64,000 bases of DNA, taken from contig NW_026570236.1 of assembly GCF_019649055.1 (NCBI RefSeq), positions 1 to 64,000 of the forward strand. The letters run 5' to 3'. This document shows positions 54,336-64,000 of the stretch, in pieces; position 1 is the first letter of the stretch; each line of letters starts with the position of its first letter. A program made the position numbers and the translations under genes. This stretch comes from Paramacrobiotus metropolitanus (taxonomy: Eukaryota; Tardigrada; Eutardigrada; Parachela; Macrobiotidae). Below the pieces are notes generated by a model that saw only the letters and a program-made list of their open reading frames with translations, had not been told where the DNA came from and did not search any database.

Positions 54336-57217
54336 TTGATTTTTATAAGCACTGCACATTCGTGCCTGATCTGAGGCTTTCGTTGGATCAATGAGAAACG
54401 ATTTATCTGTTTCCATTTTCCAGCGCTAAATTCTCGAACATTTCTTCAGAGCCTTTGAGATCGGCAATTGCCCCCATTACATCATACATTTCGGCGCATG
54501 AATCTTTCAACGTAATCACCGCCAGTCTCTGCATCCATGGCCAGGTTATAACGCACTTCAGAATTCTGCGGGACAAGATGCCGGGCCAACTGTAATGTGT
54601 GTCTGGCGTCTTTAAAATCTCCGTTGAAGTACTAAGCGCGCACGAGATACAGATGAATTTGCGGAACCAGTTCTGAATCCTTAAACCGAGGAAGCGCATT
54701 CTCGTATATTTTCGTGCCGGCAACATATTGCTTGGCTTCGCAGTAATTGTGACCAATGTTTAACCATAAACCCAATATGTCGGCCGATGATTTCCGCACT
54801 ACTGCAAACATTTCTTTGATTCCTCGGCTCGACCTCACACAAGGCATAATTACATAAACTCAATCATTATTGAATACCAAAAGCACAACAATCTTCATCG
54901 AACTTCATCCGCATATTCATAACAAAAAGAAATCGTAAAAAAATTTTAAATTCAAAAACTTACCGCTTCTGGCCAATAAAGCTCCCAATCCGTTTACAGC
55001 ATAGATATGTATTAAATGGGTCCACGTGCAAAACTTGTTTGTAAAAGTCAAAGGCTTTGTTCACATGTCGTTTTTTTTTCGGATCGGCTGTGCTCATATT
55101 GTCATATACAAGGACTCCAATCAAATATTTCCCAAACTCAGCACTGCATACGTATCGGTTTTCGACATTGGTAGCGTCAGCACCTTTTCGTACCTTTTCT
55201 CAGCCAGCAAATATAATGACATATCCCGCTCTGGACATGCGCAGGTTTCCGAAGGACAACAACGCTACTGGATGATCTCGCCCGGCACTGCCAGCCACCT
55301 GGAACCAATCGGCCACCTTAGGAAAAAAGTCTCGATCACGCTCCATGCACCCGTGGCGCAGAAAGCAATCCAGATAACTAGAATTCTTCTTCAGAATATT
55401 GTCATAACACTCCCGGGCTTCTTTGCAGTCGCGCGCCTCTTCCGCCAGCCGCCGTTGATTGTACGTCATCGTGGTGAGCAGTGCACCGTGATGTCCGTCG
55501 GGGACTTCTTTTTTAGCTTCCTCCGCTCGTGCCTCAGCCATTTCTAATAACTTCCGACTGTTGGGAATTTCGTTCAGGTAGAAGTATAAAACGCTGATGT
55601 TGTTGAACAGCTCGGCCGGTGCGTCGTCTTGTGACGATCGGTCGTTACATATCTATAAAAATCGAAGATATGTATTCAATGCAGAACGCTATGAGAAAGC
55701 GAATTTCACCTACCAAAGTGCAAATGCGAGAACAAGTTTTTTTCTTACAGGAGCGTTTCCTTCCTGAAGTTCGGCAAACTTCATATCTGTATCACTATCG
55801 TCGGGGCACAAATCGGTGACTTTTTTCAGATAACCTTTTGTCTGTTCTCGTTTGTCGGCTTCGCCCGTCGTCGGATATAACAGTCCCAAAATCTTCAGTG
55901 TCACCACGATTTCGGACTCTGTGCCAAGACTTTCTCGAGATAGTGTGCCGCGCTTTTGTTATCCTCTCTAAATGTACATCTGGCCCAAACCGTACCAGGG
56001 TAAAAAGAAAGTGGATTTGGCAAACTGGGTAGCCTGATATAATAATACTGGAAAGCTTGATCGAAATCCTCCTTGAAATGGAAACTTCTTATCAGCATGT
56101 ACGCAGACTGACTCAGCCTTCAATGTGCAAACGACGTCTAGAGTGCCATTGTGGATGAATTGATGGCCTTTTCGGTTTCGCGTCGGTAAAAGAAATGATC
56201 TGCTAGAAGGTTCAGATTGATCGGATTGGATCTGTCCAGTTTGTACACTTTGCCGATCATTCTGACTGCGTCGACAATCGAGACGGAAGTTCCATCGTTC
56301 AGTAAGACCATCGAACAGCCGACACGTCGAAGTCTGGTCAATTTCCAGTGCTTGTCTGTATGCCATTCTGGCTTTATCGTAACGATCGTAACCATCTTGA
56401 AAAGACAATATCCAATCGCCATTCTACAAATCAGCAAAGCAAAAAAAAAATAGAGATATTTTGGAAATTTTATCATGATTTGCAAATACACAAAACATAA
56501 ATTTTTTTGGTCCACGTAAACCTCCGAACAGACCAACGTAAAGCTGCATTTCTGCATCACTTTCACAAAGAAATCAATTTACATAATAGTGATAATACGA
56601 AGAGATAAATTTATACGCCAAATAAAATATCAGAAAAAAACTGAGAATGTAAAATATTACCAAAAAAGTCCGGAGTAATATCTCTGAAAGCCAAACATGT
56701 AAGAACCATAAACTGCGAGAAATGCTTTAAAGAATTTCGTTATGTTCTTATCAGAAATCGGAAGAATTACCTGACATTCGCCGAACAGGTGGCATAAGAA
56801 AACAGTAACTTTCTAAACTGTTGGACTGCTAGCTTGTAGTCCGGCTCATGAAAGGCAACAATCCCGCGTCCCTGCAGAGCTAGTGGATTATTTGAGAGCA
56901 TACTTGAGAGCATAATAATTCGCCAGTAAATCCAAGATAGAACCATGTTGATGAGATCCTCGTGCGAATCCTTATGGCCAATAATAATATTCCGTAAATC
57001 TATTACGGAAAATTATTATTGGCCTGCTTGCGGATATGACAGAAGACGTCTTTTCGTGGTGGACCAGGTAGTGCAAGACTACTAGATTCCAGATGCAAGC
57101 GGGGGACTTATCGGGTTTCAGCATGTCGTAAACGCACGCCCATCGACGACAGATTGTTACCGGTACCAAAGTATTTTCGCTAGTTGAAGACTGCTCGTTC
57201 AGCTTTTCGAGCTGCAC
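54336..57217 (-). pseudogene. CTR9: CTR9 copy 2, N-terminal and TPR part
   Basis: Matches copy 1 from the N-terminus (SPACIWNLVVLHYLVHHEK near 57080) to QADY near 54340, where homology breaks into the HCF-1 segment. It retains the roughly 280-bp TPR exon portion (about 56134-56414) that copy 1 has lost, and has a serine codon where copy 1 has TAG. Many frame shifts and a palindromic insertion at 56976-57024 show it is inactive. Confidence 0.85.
56976..57024. repeat. Small palindromic insertion within a CTR9 exon
   Basis: GGCCAATAATAAT at 56976 pairs with ATTATTATTGGCC at 57012, with further pairing inward (TTCCGTAA with TTACGG). Copy 1 lacks it at the corresponding point. Confidence 0.7.
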
Positions 57218-57480
57218 CGGACACTGCCGCCAACCAATTTCAGCACCGTCAATATATCAATCCTCACCAGTCAGGATGGATTGCAGTCACTGGAGGCTCG
57301 GCGCCTGGGTGGGATTCGCAGCCAGACAGGTGCGTGCTGAGAGCGTTCCGATCGATGGTCCAACATTTGGGTCTGGGGCCTTCCAGCTCCGGGTCGCACA
57401 GTGCGGCCGCGCTCAACCTGCAGGCTGACGTTCCCCAGCGGACGCTTAGTCTTTCCGTTCGCATACTGCTCCACGTACGC

Positions 57481-58700
57481 TCAACGATATGCCTTAAAAT
57501 CGTTAGTGAATTGCAATCCACGACGAATTACTCCGCACACACCGTCATTTGACAGCGTATCCCAAACGCCGTCGCTGGCCAACACGATGAACTCGTCCTG
57601 TGCCGTCCGGCTCCAGCGGAAGATGTCGGGCTCCGGGCTGACGGCCTGCTGCAGCGCGTCCAGCGTCGAGGCCGCTTTGTAGCGGAAATCGCCCAGACTG
57701 CGCGACATGGCGATGCGGCTATTAACAACACCCACCACGCGCCCCCGCTCCACCGATAATCCGGCGCGCTCAATCCGTTGGCGTTCGGTCTTGGTGTTGG
57801 GCTTGTGGTCGCGGGTGGCCAGAACGACGGTGCCCTGTTGCGAGACAATCATACCGCGACTATCGCCACAGTTGGCCAAATAGATCCACTCCGGCGTTAC
57901 CAACGCACAGGTGGCTGTTGATCCACCCTGCACAGCACCAGACTGAATTTCCGACAGTTGTCGCAACTCTTCATCCACCTGTATGCAGAAGAAACAAAAT
58001 TGAAAACTGGCTGAACAACTGCGCCCTATTTTAGCGTACTGTGCAATAGTGTGCATAATCATATAGGCATGCCTTGAAAGAGCGGACTGTAGCCATAATG
58101 CTATTGTACAATAGTTTCTTCACGTCTTCACGTTACAACAGCTAAAAGATTGATACGTAATACTTTATGGTTAAGTTATTCTAGGGTAGTTGTTAGTACA
58201 CATTACACTATACAATTATTATGTTTGAAGAATACAAATTATGTAATACATATTAGTAATATCTATTATTCAAATCACGAAACTCATATGGACTATGACG
58301 TGTGAAAGCTATTCAATTCAATTTGCATTAAACAGAATTATAGCAGCGCTGGGTACGCTTCCGCTAGTTGACTCACCCGTAGAAATCCTTTCACCAATCC
58401 TCGCCTGATCAGATCATCTTTCTCTTGCGCAGGAAGAACCTCTTCGTACAGCTGGGAAATTTCTTCTGTGTTCATAATACAGCGTAGCAGGTGCGCGGCG
58501 CAGTACTGACTGACTGTATCCCCCCGATGCCCGTCGTACACACCAAAGAAAGACCACGAACTAAAAGACCCATCCAGCGCAACGGATGCTGTGTGGCTGT
58601 CCTCCATTGTTTTCTTTTGTCCCTGATCAAGACAAACTCCAAAATGCAGGCCATTTCCACTTCCCTCCAAATAGCGACGGTAGCTCTCGAGATTAGCCAT
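57481..58700 (-). CDS. PP2C (PPM-family) protein phosphatase, two exons, apparently truncated at the C-terminus
   Basis: Exon 1 is 58700-58377, the intron is 398 nt (GTGAGT...ATACAG), and exon 2 is 57978-57481. The metal-binding and catalytic motifs are present: KKTMEDSHTAS, FFGVYDGHRGD, NCGDSRGMI, SRSLGDFRYK and VLASDGVWDTLSN. The frame ends at TNDFKAYR, before the final strand that normally carries the third metal-binding Asp (the SRDNM-type motif). Either another exon or frame continues leftward (an open stretch to about 57265 exists but does not resemble PP2C), or the protein is truncated. These Mn/Mg-dependent phosphatases dephosphorylate Ser/Thr. Confidence 0.8.
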
Positions 58701-58892
58701 AGGTTCTTCAAATTACCGAAAGCGATGCCATAAATCTCGCGAACAAACGGTTACAAACCAAAACATCAGATGATCAGAGGTGTCAGTAATTAATTACTAC
58801 AGTGCTACACTGTTTTTCCAGAATTTCATATTTGCAAATTCCTTAACCAGTAATGAGTAATGTCTTGCAAATTGCAATGTTACTTGAGAGTT

Positions 58893-59047
58893 TAAGGCCT
58901 TGTCCCGAATTCAAAGCGAATCTCGCTATGGTACGGTTGCTCCACCGCACGAGGTGGCTGTATGCAGTGGCGGTACGCGAAGCCACCTCGCGAGGTGGAG
59001 TTGCTGTATCGCAACGAGATTCGCTTTGAATTCGGGACGAGGCCTAA
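58893..59047. mobile_element. Palindromic MITE (about 155 bp)
   Basis: The left end (AGGCCTTGTCCCGAATTCAA) is matched by the inverted right end (TTGAATTCGGGACGAGGCCT), with about 34 bp of terminal inverted repeat. The interior is also self-complementary (CTCCACC with GGTGGAG). The flank suggests a 2-3-bp TA-rich target duplication but I cannot assign it. Confidence 0.8.
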
Positions 59048-59264
59048 GATTATTAGGTTATCACGATATCTGCATCGAGCGCAGCGAGTGCACTCGCGCA
59101 GCGCGATGCTGCAGTACTAGTGAGTCTGCGGTATCCGCCGTAAACCGTAAAACGGGCACCGCTTTGAATCAAAAGTACAGAGTTAGACAGAGCGTGTGTC
59201 TAACGAATTTCTGTCTGCACCCTTGATCAAATGCGGTTTACGTCGCCAGGTTGCTTCCCCAGGC

Positions 59265-59303
59265 GGACATCGCAGACTCACTAGAAGTGAGTCTGCGATG
59301 TCC
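59265..59303. repeat. Perfect 18-bp palindrome with 3-nt loop
   Basis: GGACATCGCAGACTCACT, AGA, then the exact reverse complement. The flanks continue imperfect pairing (CCCC with GGGG). A second small palindrome, GTTAGACA with TGTCTAAC, lies about 90 bp to the left. Probably the remnant of another foldback MITE. Confidence 0.85.
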
Positions 59304-59464
59304 TTCGCCAAGGGGTAAAATTTTTGTCTGTCGCCCACAAGGCACAAAGAGCGTCGGTCACGCTTTTCCAATCCACATATGCAATACCGTTTGCCAGTGG
59401 TATTGGTTATTTGGCGCTCGCTCGGTGCGCGAAGGTGGTAATAGCGAAGGTGATAATAACCGTA

Positions 59465-59729
59465 AGGACACCGAACGGTATCGACAGTATTTTGACTGGC
59501 AGGCTTTTAAGTGCGGCCACCGTAGAGATCAACGGGAAGAATATAAGTGGGAACAGCTATTGGTGTGACTTGCGTGTAAGCCCCGTGCTGCGCTTAATGA
59601 ACATGACGAGATCAGGAAGCCGCGTGCCCGCACCCGACCCATCTGGAAATGGTGGACGGCGGACACTCAATGTGATAATAAACTTCTGTGGCACGATTTA
59701 CTGACGAAAATAAAAGATGCCGACATCTG
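59465..59729 (+). pseudogene. 3' fragment of the fucosyltransferase gene
   Basis: Matches 46100-46353, from the DTERYQQYFDWQAL region to the stop codon (KIKDADI). It includes ARTRPIWKWWTADTQCDNK near identical, with frame shifts near 59500 and 59580. It continues directly into the flank of the homeobox gene, as the intact fucosyltransferase does into the truncated homeobox copy. Confidence 0.88.
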
Positions 59730-60084
59730 AATTTTATTTTGCAATGTTGCCAAAAGTCAGAAACGTAGGTTCGAAAGTGAAACTTTCTTGATTAACAAAT
59801 ACGGTCCACAAAACCACAAACAAAATGAACGAATAGTGGAATTACAATTTGAAGAAAGCGGAAAATTCAAAGAGTCAGACAATTTGAACTATCGGTTACA
59901 TTGACCAGTTATTTTCGATTTGGTTAAACTCCAAAGACGATTCGGTTCGGTAAGTGTAGAATGTATGTACAATAAATTTGGTACACAAATATCTATGTTA
60001 TACAGAAAACGGTAAGACCATAAACACAATTTCATGCAAGAGACAGCACAAGAGCAATAAACTAAAAAAGCACCACTAAATCTC

Positions 60085-62330
60085 TTACGGCTTCTTCTTG
60101 GTTGATTTCTGGCGTCGATTCCGAAACCTATTACCAAAACTACCCATGACCATCTAAGTAAAACAGAAGACTGGAACCCATTTGCACCGTTGCACGTACC
60201 AAGATAATACAGCTTCATGAGGGAGTGAGAGTTTCTTTGCCAGGGCTTCCGACTGCAAATGTGTGGGATGGTGATTTTTCACGAACTCGCGTTCTAAAAG
60301 GAAAACACTGTTAAATTACACAATGGAGCTAAGGTAACCCGTCACTAAAACCTTCTGCGAGATGATAGTGTACGAGTAGAATTTTTCCAACAAACCATAA
60401 CACATTAATATAAGGTTTAGGTGTAACTTGGACTTACCTAAAACTCGCAACTGCAACGGCGTTTTCTTGGCGGGTAGGCGAGGGGGTTCATAATTAACCG
60501 TAGTAAGAGTTGCCGGTGTTGTGCTGGTAATGCGCCATGACTCTGCCCAGTTGATTCTGTTGAATCCAGGAAGCTTCTTTCGCTGACTTCGTGGTTTGGG
60601 TTTGTCCGGAGGACCAAAGCCTGAAAATCATAACCGTTGAAAATTAAATTTGCGACTGTGAGTAATCCCGTCACAAGTTACAACCAAATAGCTTTTTAAA
60701 ACGTAAACACGGATACACTAACCCAAGCAACAACAGAACCGTCTAGAACTGTAACGAACAAATAATTATTCAAAAATCAAAGCCAAATAAAAAATAAACA
60801 GAAATTAGAAATACAGAGTTTCTAGCTATCAAACTCTGAGGAAGCAAAAAACGTAAATTAAGCAACAAAATCTGAAGGATCTGCAAATTTTTCTGACACA
60901 GCCAAGTTACAAAAAAATCTAATACAAACCTGGAACACTCATATTGCGCAGCAGCCTTTGTGCTCGTTCATCGGAAACACCAGCCCGACTGAAGACGACC
61001 ATAGCCATCTGCACCGCTTGCGCCAACTCGGCCTTCTCGTCCTCCGTCAGATGTATCTCCTGATGCACCACTTCCTGCTCGGCCTCTTCCTCATCCTCCG
61101 TGGAGCCCGTCTGCTGCGATAGCCCCCCACCGGGCTGCGCTTGCTCGTCGGCGACAATGCGCCACTCCACGCTGTCGTCCTCGGCAGGGCCCTCGTCCAC
61201 CATTTCCTCCTCCACATCCGTCGGCTGCACCACCATGTGCGCCACGTCCAGACCTTCTTCTTTCGGGCGAACCATCAGGTACTTTTTGATGTTGTCCGGT
61301 AAGCGCAGTTGATGGCGTTTCAGGAAGGAACGCCGCCATGAGAAGTTAATGTTGCATGCCCAACCTGCAAATTTTATCACATTTTATGCACCAACACTTG
61401 AACAGTTAAACGCCACACAAGTACGGAAATGGAGAGCGCGGTGAACGCTCGTACAAATTAATCAACATGGCATAGCGAGGGTAAACATTTTTGCAATAAC
61501 GATAAATGGTGAAGCATATATCTGATGCTACTTTGTGGTCCTGTAATGACGTGGCAAAACGACGTCCTCTCTCGCAGAGGAACGCGCAATTATCAGCTTC
61601 ACGCTAATCCGTCAAATGCGAACGAAAACAACAAAATATTCCTGCTGAAATACATACCACAGCTTTCAAAAATGCGGAAACGTTCACAAAAAATTCTCAT
61701 TAGTAATAAAGTTTTACTAAACAATTTTATGTTGTTCGTAACGAACTAACAGTACAGTGGAAGAAAAACCACGAAACCTAACTTGCACAAATAACGCCAA
61801 AGCACACCGTCGACTTCGAGTAATACTTCGAGCTTCGTACCCAAACACCAAATAAGATGCAAATTCTGGTTGTCTACCACTTCCATCGTATTAGCCTTAA
61901 TTAGCGCAGCGAAAAGCTCTTTCCATGCTTAGTTTCGACCCACATCATTTCAGATGGAATATTAACCTTCCTCTGGAAAAAAAAACTTACGATGGTCGAG
62001 GGCCCATTTTTCCAGCAGACTCTTGAAGGCACGGAAGGATCCCTGGAATGTGCTGCTCTTTATCAGGAATTTCACTAACGCTTCCTCTTGGACGGATGTC
62101 AGTGTGGACGCCCATTTATCCTTCTTGGACTTAACCACTTTGTGTTTCTTTAAAATATCGCGTATGATGGACTCATTGATACCCAGCTGAAGAGCAATGG
62201 AACGATGGCTTTCTCCCTTGTTGAATAAAGCGATCATGATGGCCACCTGCTCATCAGTAACGCTTGGATAATCCACTCTCGCCATTTTGGTGATGCAGTC
62301 CTGGCTCTTTAGAATGGATTGAAACTGCAT
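60085..62330 (-). CDS. Divergent homeobox protein with an N-terminal helix-turn-helix region, five exons
   Basis: The exons are 62330-61990, 61364-60930, 60620-60438, 60293-60200 and 60127-60085, all GT-AG and in one frame (about 365 aa). The N-terminus has a transposase/Psq-like helix-turn-helix (TDEQVAIMIALFNKGE, SHRSIALQLGINESIIRDIL). The middle is acidic and Glu/Gln-rich. The C-terminus is a divergent homeodomain: LEREFVKNHHP for helix 1, LAKKLSLPHEAVLSW for helices 2-3, and WFRNRRQKSTKKKP as the recognition helix, ending at the stop. It is probably a sequence-specific transcription factor. A truncated copy lies at 46721-47620. Confidence 0.7.
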
Positions 62331-62991
62331 CCAAATTATTTCGCTGTCCAGATATTCACTAGAAGCAGCAAATTTTTTGTGGCGGTGAGACAGAACAAAC
62401 CTTTTCAGTTACAGACTGTTTAATTTTGAAATGAAACGTGAAAAATTTTAAAATCAAAAGACAAGTCACAAACTCACCAAAGTCAAGTGAACCAAACTGC
62501 ACCTTCAGCTTCGCACAGGTGGTAACAGTGCAACCCCCCATGGTGCTGGTCAGTTTCATTACATACCTTTTTCAAAGTGCAATCAGGAAAATTGCCATTG
62601 GCCCGTCGGCAACTCTTAAGACTTTAAACTTTGCATTGTTAAATTATTCTAACTTAGATATTTTTAAATTTTACACATACTTTAACATGTACATACTTAA
62701 CACTTACAATAAGGTTTTTCTTTTTTTGTTTAAATTTTTATTCAAAAATAAGTTGAAGGAGGCACCGTCGTTAAAGTTTTGCTGTGCAATGCCGAAGCCG
62801 ATATTTTAGTAAGTAATTATCGTATGTAGTCGTGATTAGATACTAAATAATCAAGATTTTACTGCGAACGATTTAAATGAAAATATTAAATAGGTGAAAC
62901 TTCTATTTGCACATTCGGCTGTTTGCACCAGTTTTCTCTGCCACTTTTTTCCGTTAAACTCTTTTTCTAACTGCTGAATTTCATCCATGTT

Positions 62992-63686
62992 CAGGCCCGT
63001 CGCGAGACCCCTGTGCAATTTTCAAAAAAAAACTCCTCCTACAGTTTTCATCGGAAAATTTTTCTGAATACACCATTGGATTCGTCGTGAAATTCTGAAC
63101 AAAACGGTTGAGGCCGATTTTTGAAATTCGTATTTCCCCCTAGACCCTCACTACGGGCGGTCCCCAACTCGACAGCCTGACTTCTGGGGAATCCCCCCGT
63201 GCACTTTCAAAAATGTACTTCTCCTACAGCTTTTATCGCATATTTTTTCTGAAAATATTCCTGAACTAACCGTCAAATTCTGAACAAAACGGTTGAGGCC
63301 AAATTTCAAAATCTGTTCCTCCCCAAGCACGTCCACCCGGGCGGTCGCCTATGTCACAACCCAAGTTTTGGGGGCATTCCCCCGACCCCTCAGAAATAGA
63401 GAAAAATTTGCGCTTGAAATACTAATTGTATCACTGAAAAGGCTCGAGAAGATGTCTTTGACTGTTTTTAAGACACTTGAACAAAACGGTTGAGGCCAAA
63501 TTTCAAAATTCGTTCCTCCCCAAGCAGTAACGGTCTGGGGGGAAATGCGAATTTCAAAAATCGGCCTCAACCGTTTTGTTCAGAATTTCACGACGAATCC
63601 AATGGTGTATTCAGAAAAATTTTCCGATGAAAACTGTAGGAGGAGTTTTTTTTCGAAAATTGCACAGGGGTCTCGCGACGGGCCTG
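62992..63686. mobile_element. Non-autonomous hAT-type MITE (695 bp) with 8-bp target-site duplication
   Basis: The left terminus CAGGCCCGTCGCGAG at 62992 is inverted at the right end (CTCGCGACGGGCCTG, ending 63686). The terminal inverted repeats are about 150 bp. The flanking sequence TCCATGTT occurs at 62984-62991 and again at 63687-63694. An 8-bp duplication and a CAGG start are typical of the hAT superfamily. The interior has repeated units containing AACAAAACGGTTGAGGC and no ORF. Confidence 0.9.
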
Positions 63687-63694
63687 TCCATGTT

Positions 63695-64000
63695 GAGTCA
63701 CGCTACACTTCCGGTGTAAATGTAAACTTCTGTCACCGGAAACGCAGTTTACACTGCATACCTTAATTTGATGTGAAACTGTGGCCCTGCCATCTGTTGC
63801 ATCCCTCGATAAGCGGCAGAGATAGATGTAAACAGTAATTCTAAAATTTCGATCTAAACCACAAAATAATAACCATATTATTTTAATGCCGCATAAACCG
63901 GTTTTTTTGAAACAGATTCGCCCTATAAGCGGTCGTATTTGAGTGGGTACGGACTGATATGGCCCGATGAATCACGTTCATCTCCGCACAGCCTCTCACT
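63695..64000. other. No gene seen at the right edge
   Basis: About 300 bp of unique sequence after the MITE with no supportable feature. Confidence 0.5.

Overview
The window reads as genomic DNA of a small-genome invertebrate animal. It has short GT-AG introns (about 60-90 nt, some longer), animal nuclear genes (CTR9, HCF-1, calcineurin B, a RYBP/YAF2-type zinc finger, a POLE4/CHRAC-type histone fold, a GT10 fucosyltransferase, a PP2C phosphatase and a homeobox gene) and eukaryotic repeats. A compact ecdysozoan such as a tardigrade would fit, but the sequence alone does not prove the clade.

Region 1 (1-2.0 kb) is AT-rich low-complexity DNA followed by a host coiled-coil gene. Region 2 (about 2.1-20.1 kb) is an integrated virus of the adintovirus / Maverick-Polinton type with every gene on the minus strand. 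It carries the hallmark set: protein-primed family B DNA polymerase, retroviral-type integrase with chromodomain, FtsK/HerA-like packaging ATPase, adenain-like protease, double-jelly-roll major capsid protein, penton-like protein, and a basic pX/pVI-like protein. Ten of these ORFs, from the ATPase to two small membrane proteins, follow one another with ATGA or TAATG overlaps or almost no spacing. Around this core lies an unusual accessory layer: a TBP-like protein with a novel repeated tail, a BIR (IAP-type) protein, five paralogues of an unrecognised small protein family, and four copies of a covarying hairpin plus T-run element in the gaps between transcription units. A recurring ACTTCTG motif lies upstream of several start codons. 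The polymerase and its upstream neighbour contain spliceosomal introns. Several viral ORFs are broken by single-base shifts, many in homopolymers. A host gene shows the same kind of shift, so assembly error is a serious alternative to decay.

Region 3 (20.2-24.6 kb) holds a 99-bp tandem array, a compound (AC)n(AG)n(AT)n microsatellite, one arm of a calcineurin-B segmental duplication and a long foldback repeat. Region 4 (24.7-38.3 kb) holds a damaged CTR9 copy, an apparently complete 11-exon HCF-1 gene, a POLE4/CHRAC-like gene, the intact calcineurin B copy and a RYBP-like gene. Region 5 (40.4-48.9 kb) has a secreted Gly/Ser/Asn-rich protein, a fucosyltransferase, a truncated homeobox-gene copy and an unknown gene.

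Region 6 (50.3-57.2 kb) is an inverted, scrambled second copy of the CTR9/HCF-1 block, in which a 3.1-kb 3' segment of HCF-1 sits inside CTR9. Region 7 (57.4-64 kb) has a PP2C gene, a palindromic MITE, a fucosyltransferase fragment, the complete homeobox gene (with an extra N-terminal helix-turn-helix region) and a 695-bp hAT-type MITE with an 8-bp target-site duplication. For three duplicated pairs (calcineurin B, fucosyltransferase, homeobox) one copy looks intact and the other broken. For CTR9 both copies are broken, so a working gene should exist elsewhere.
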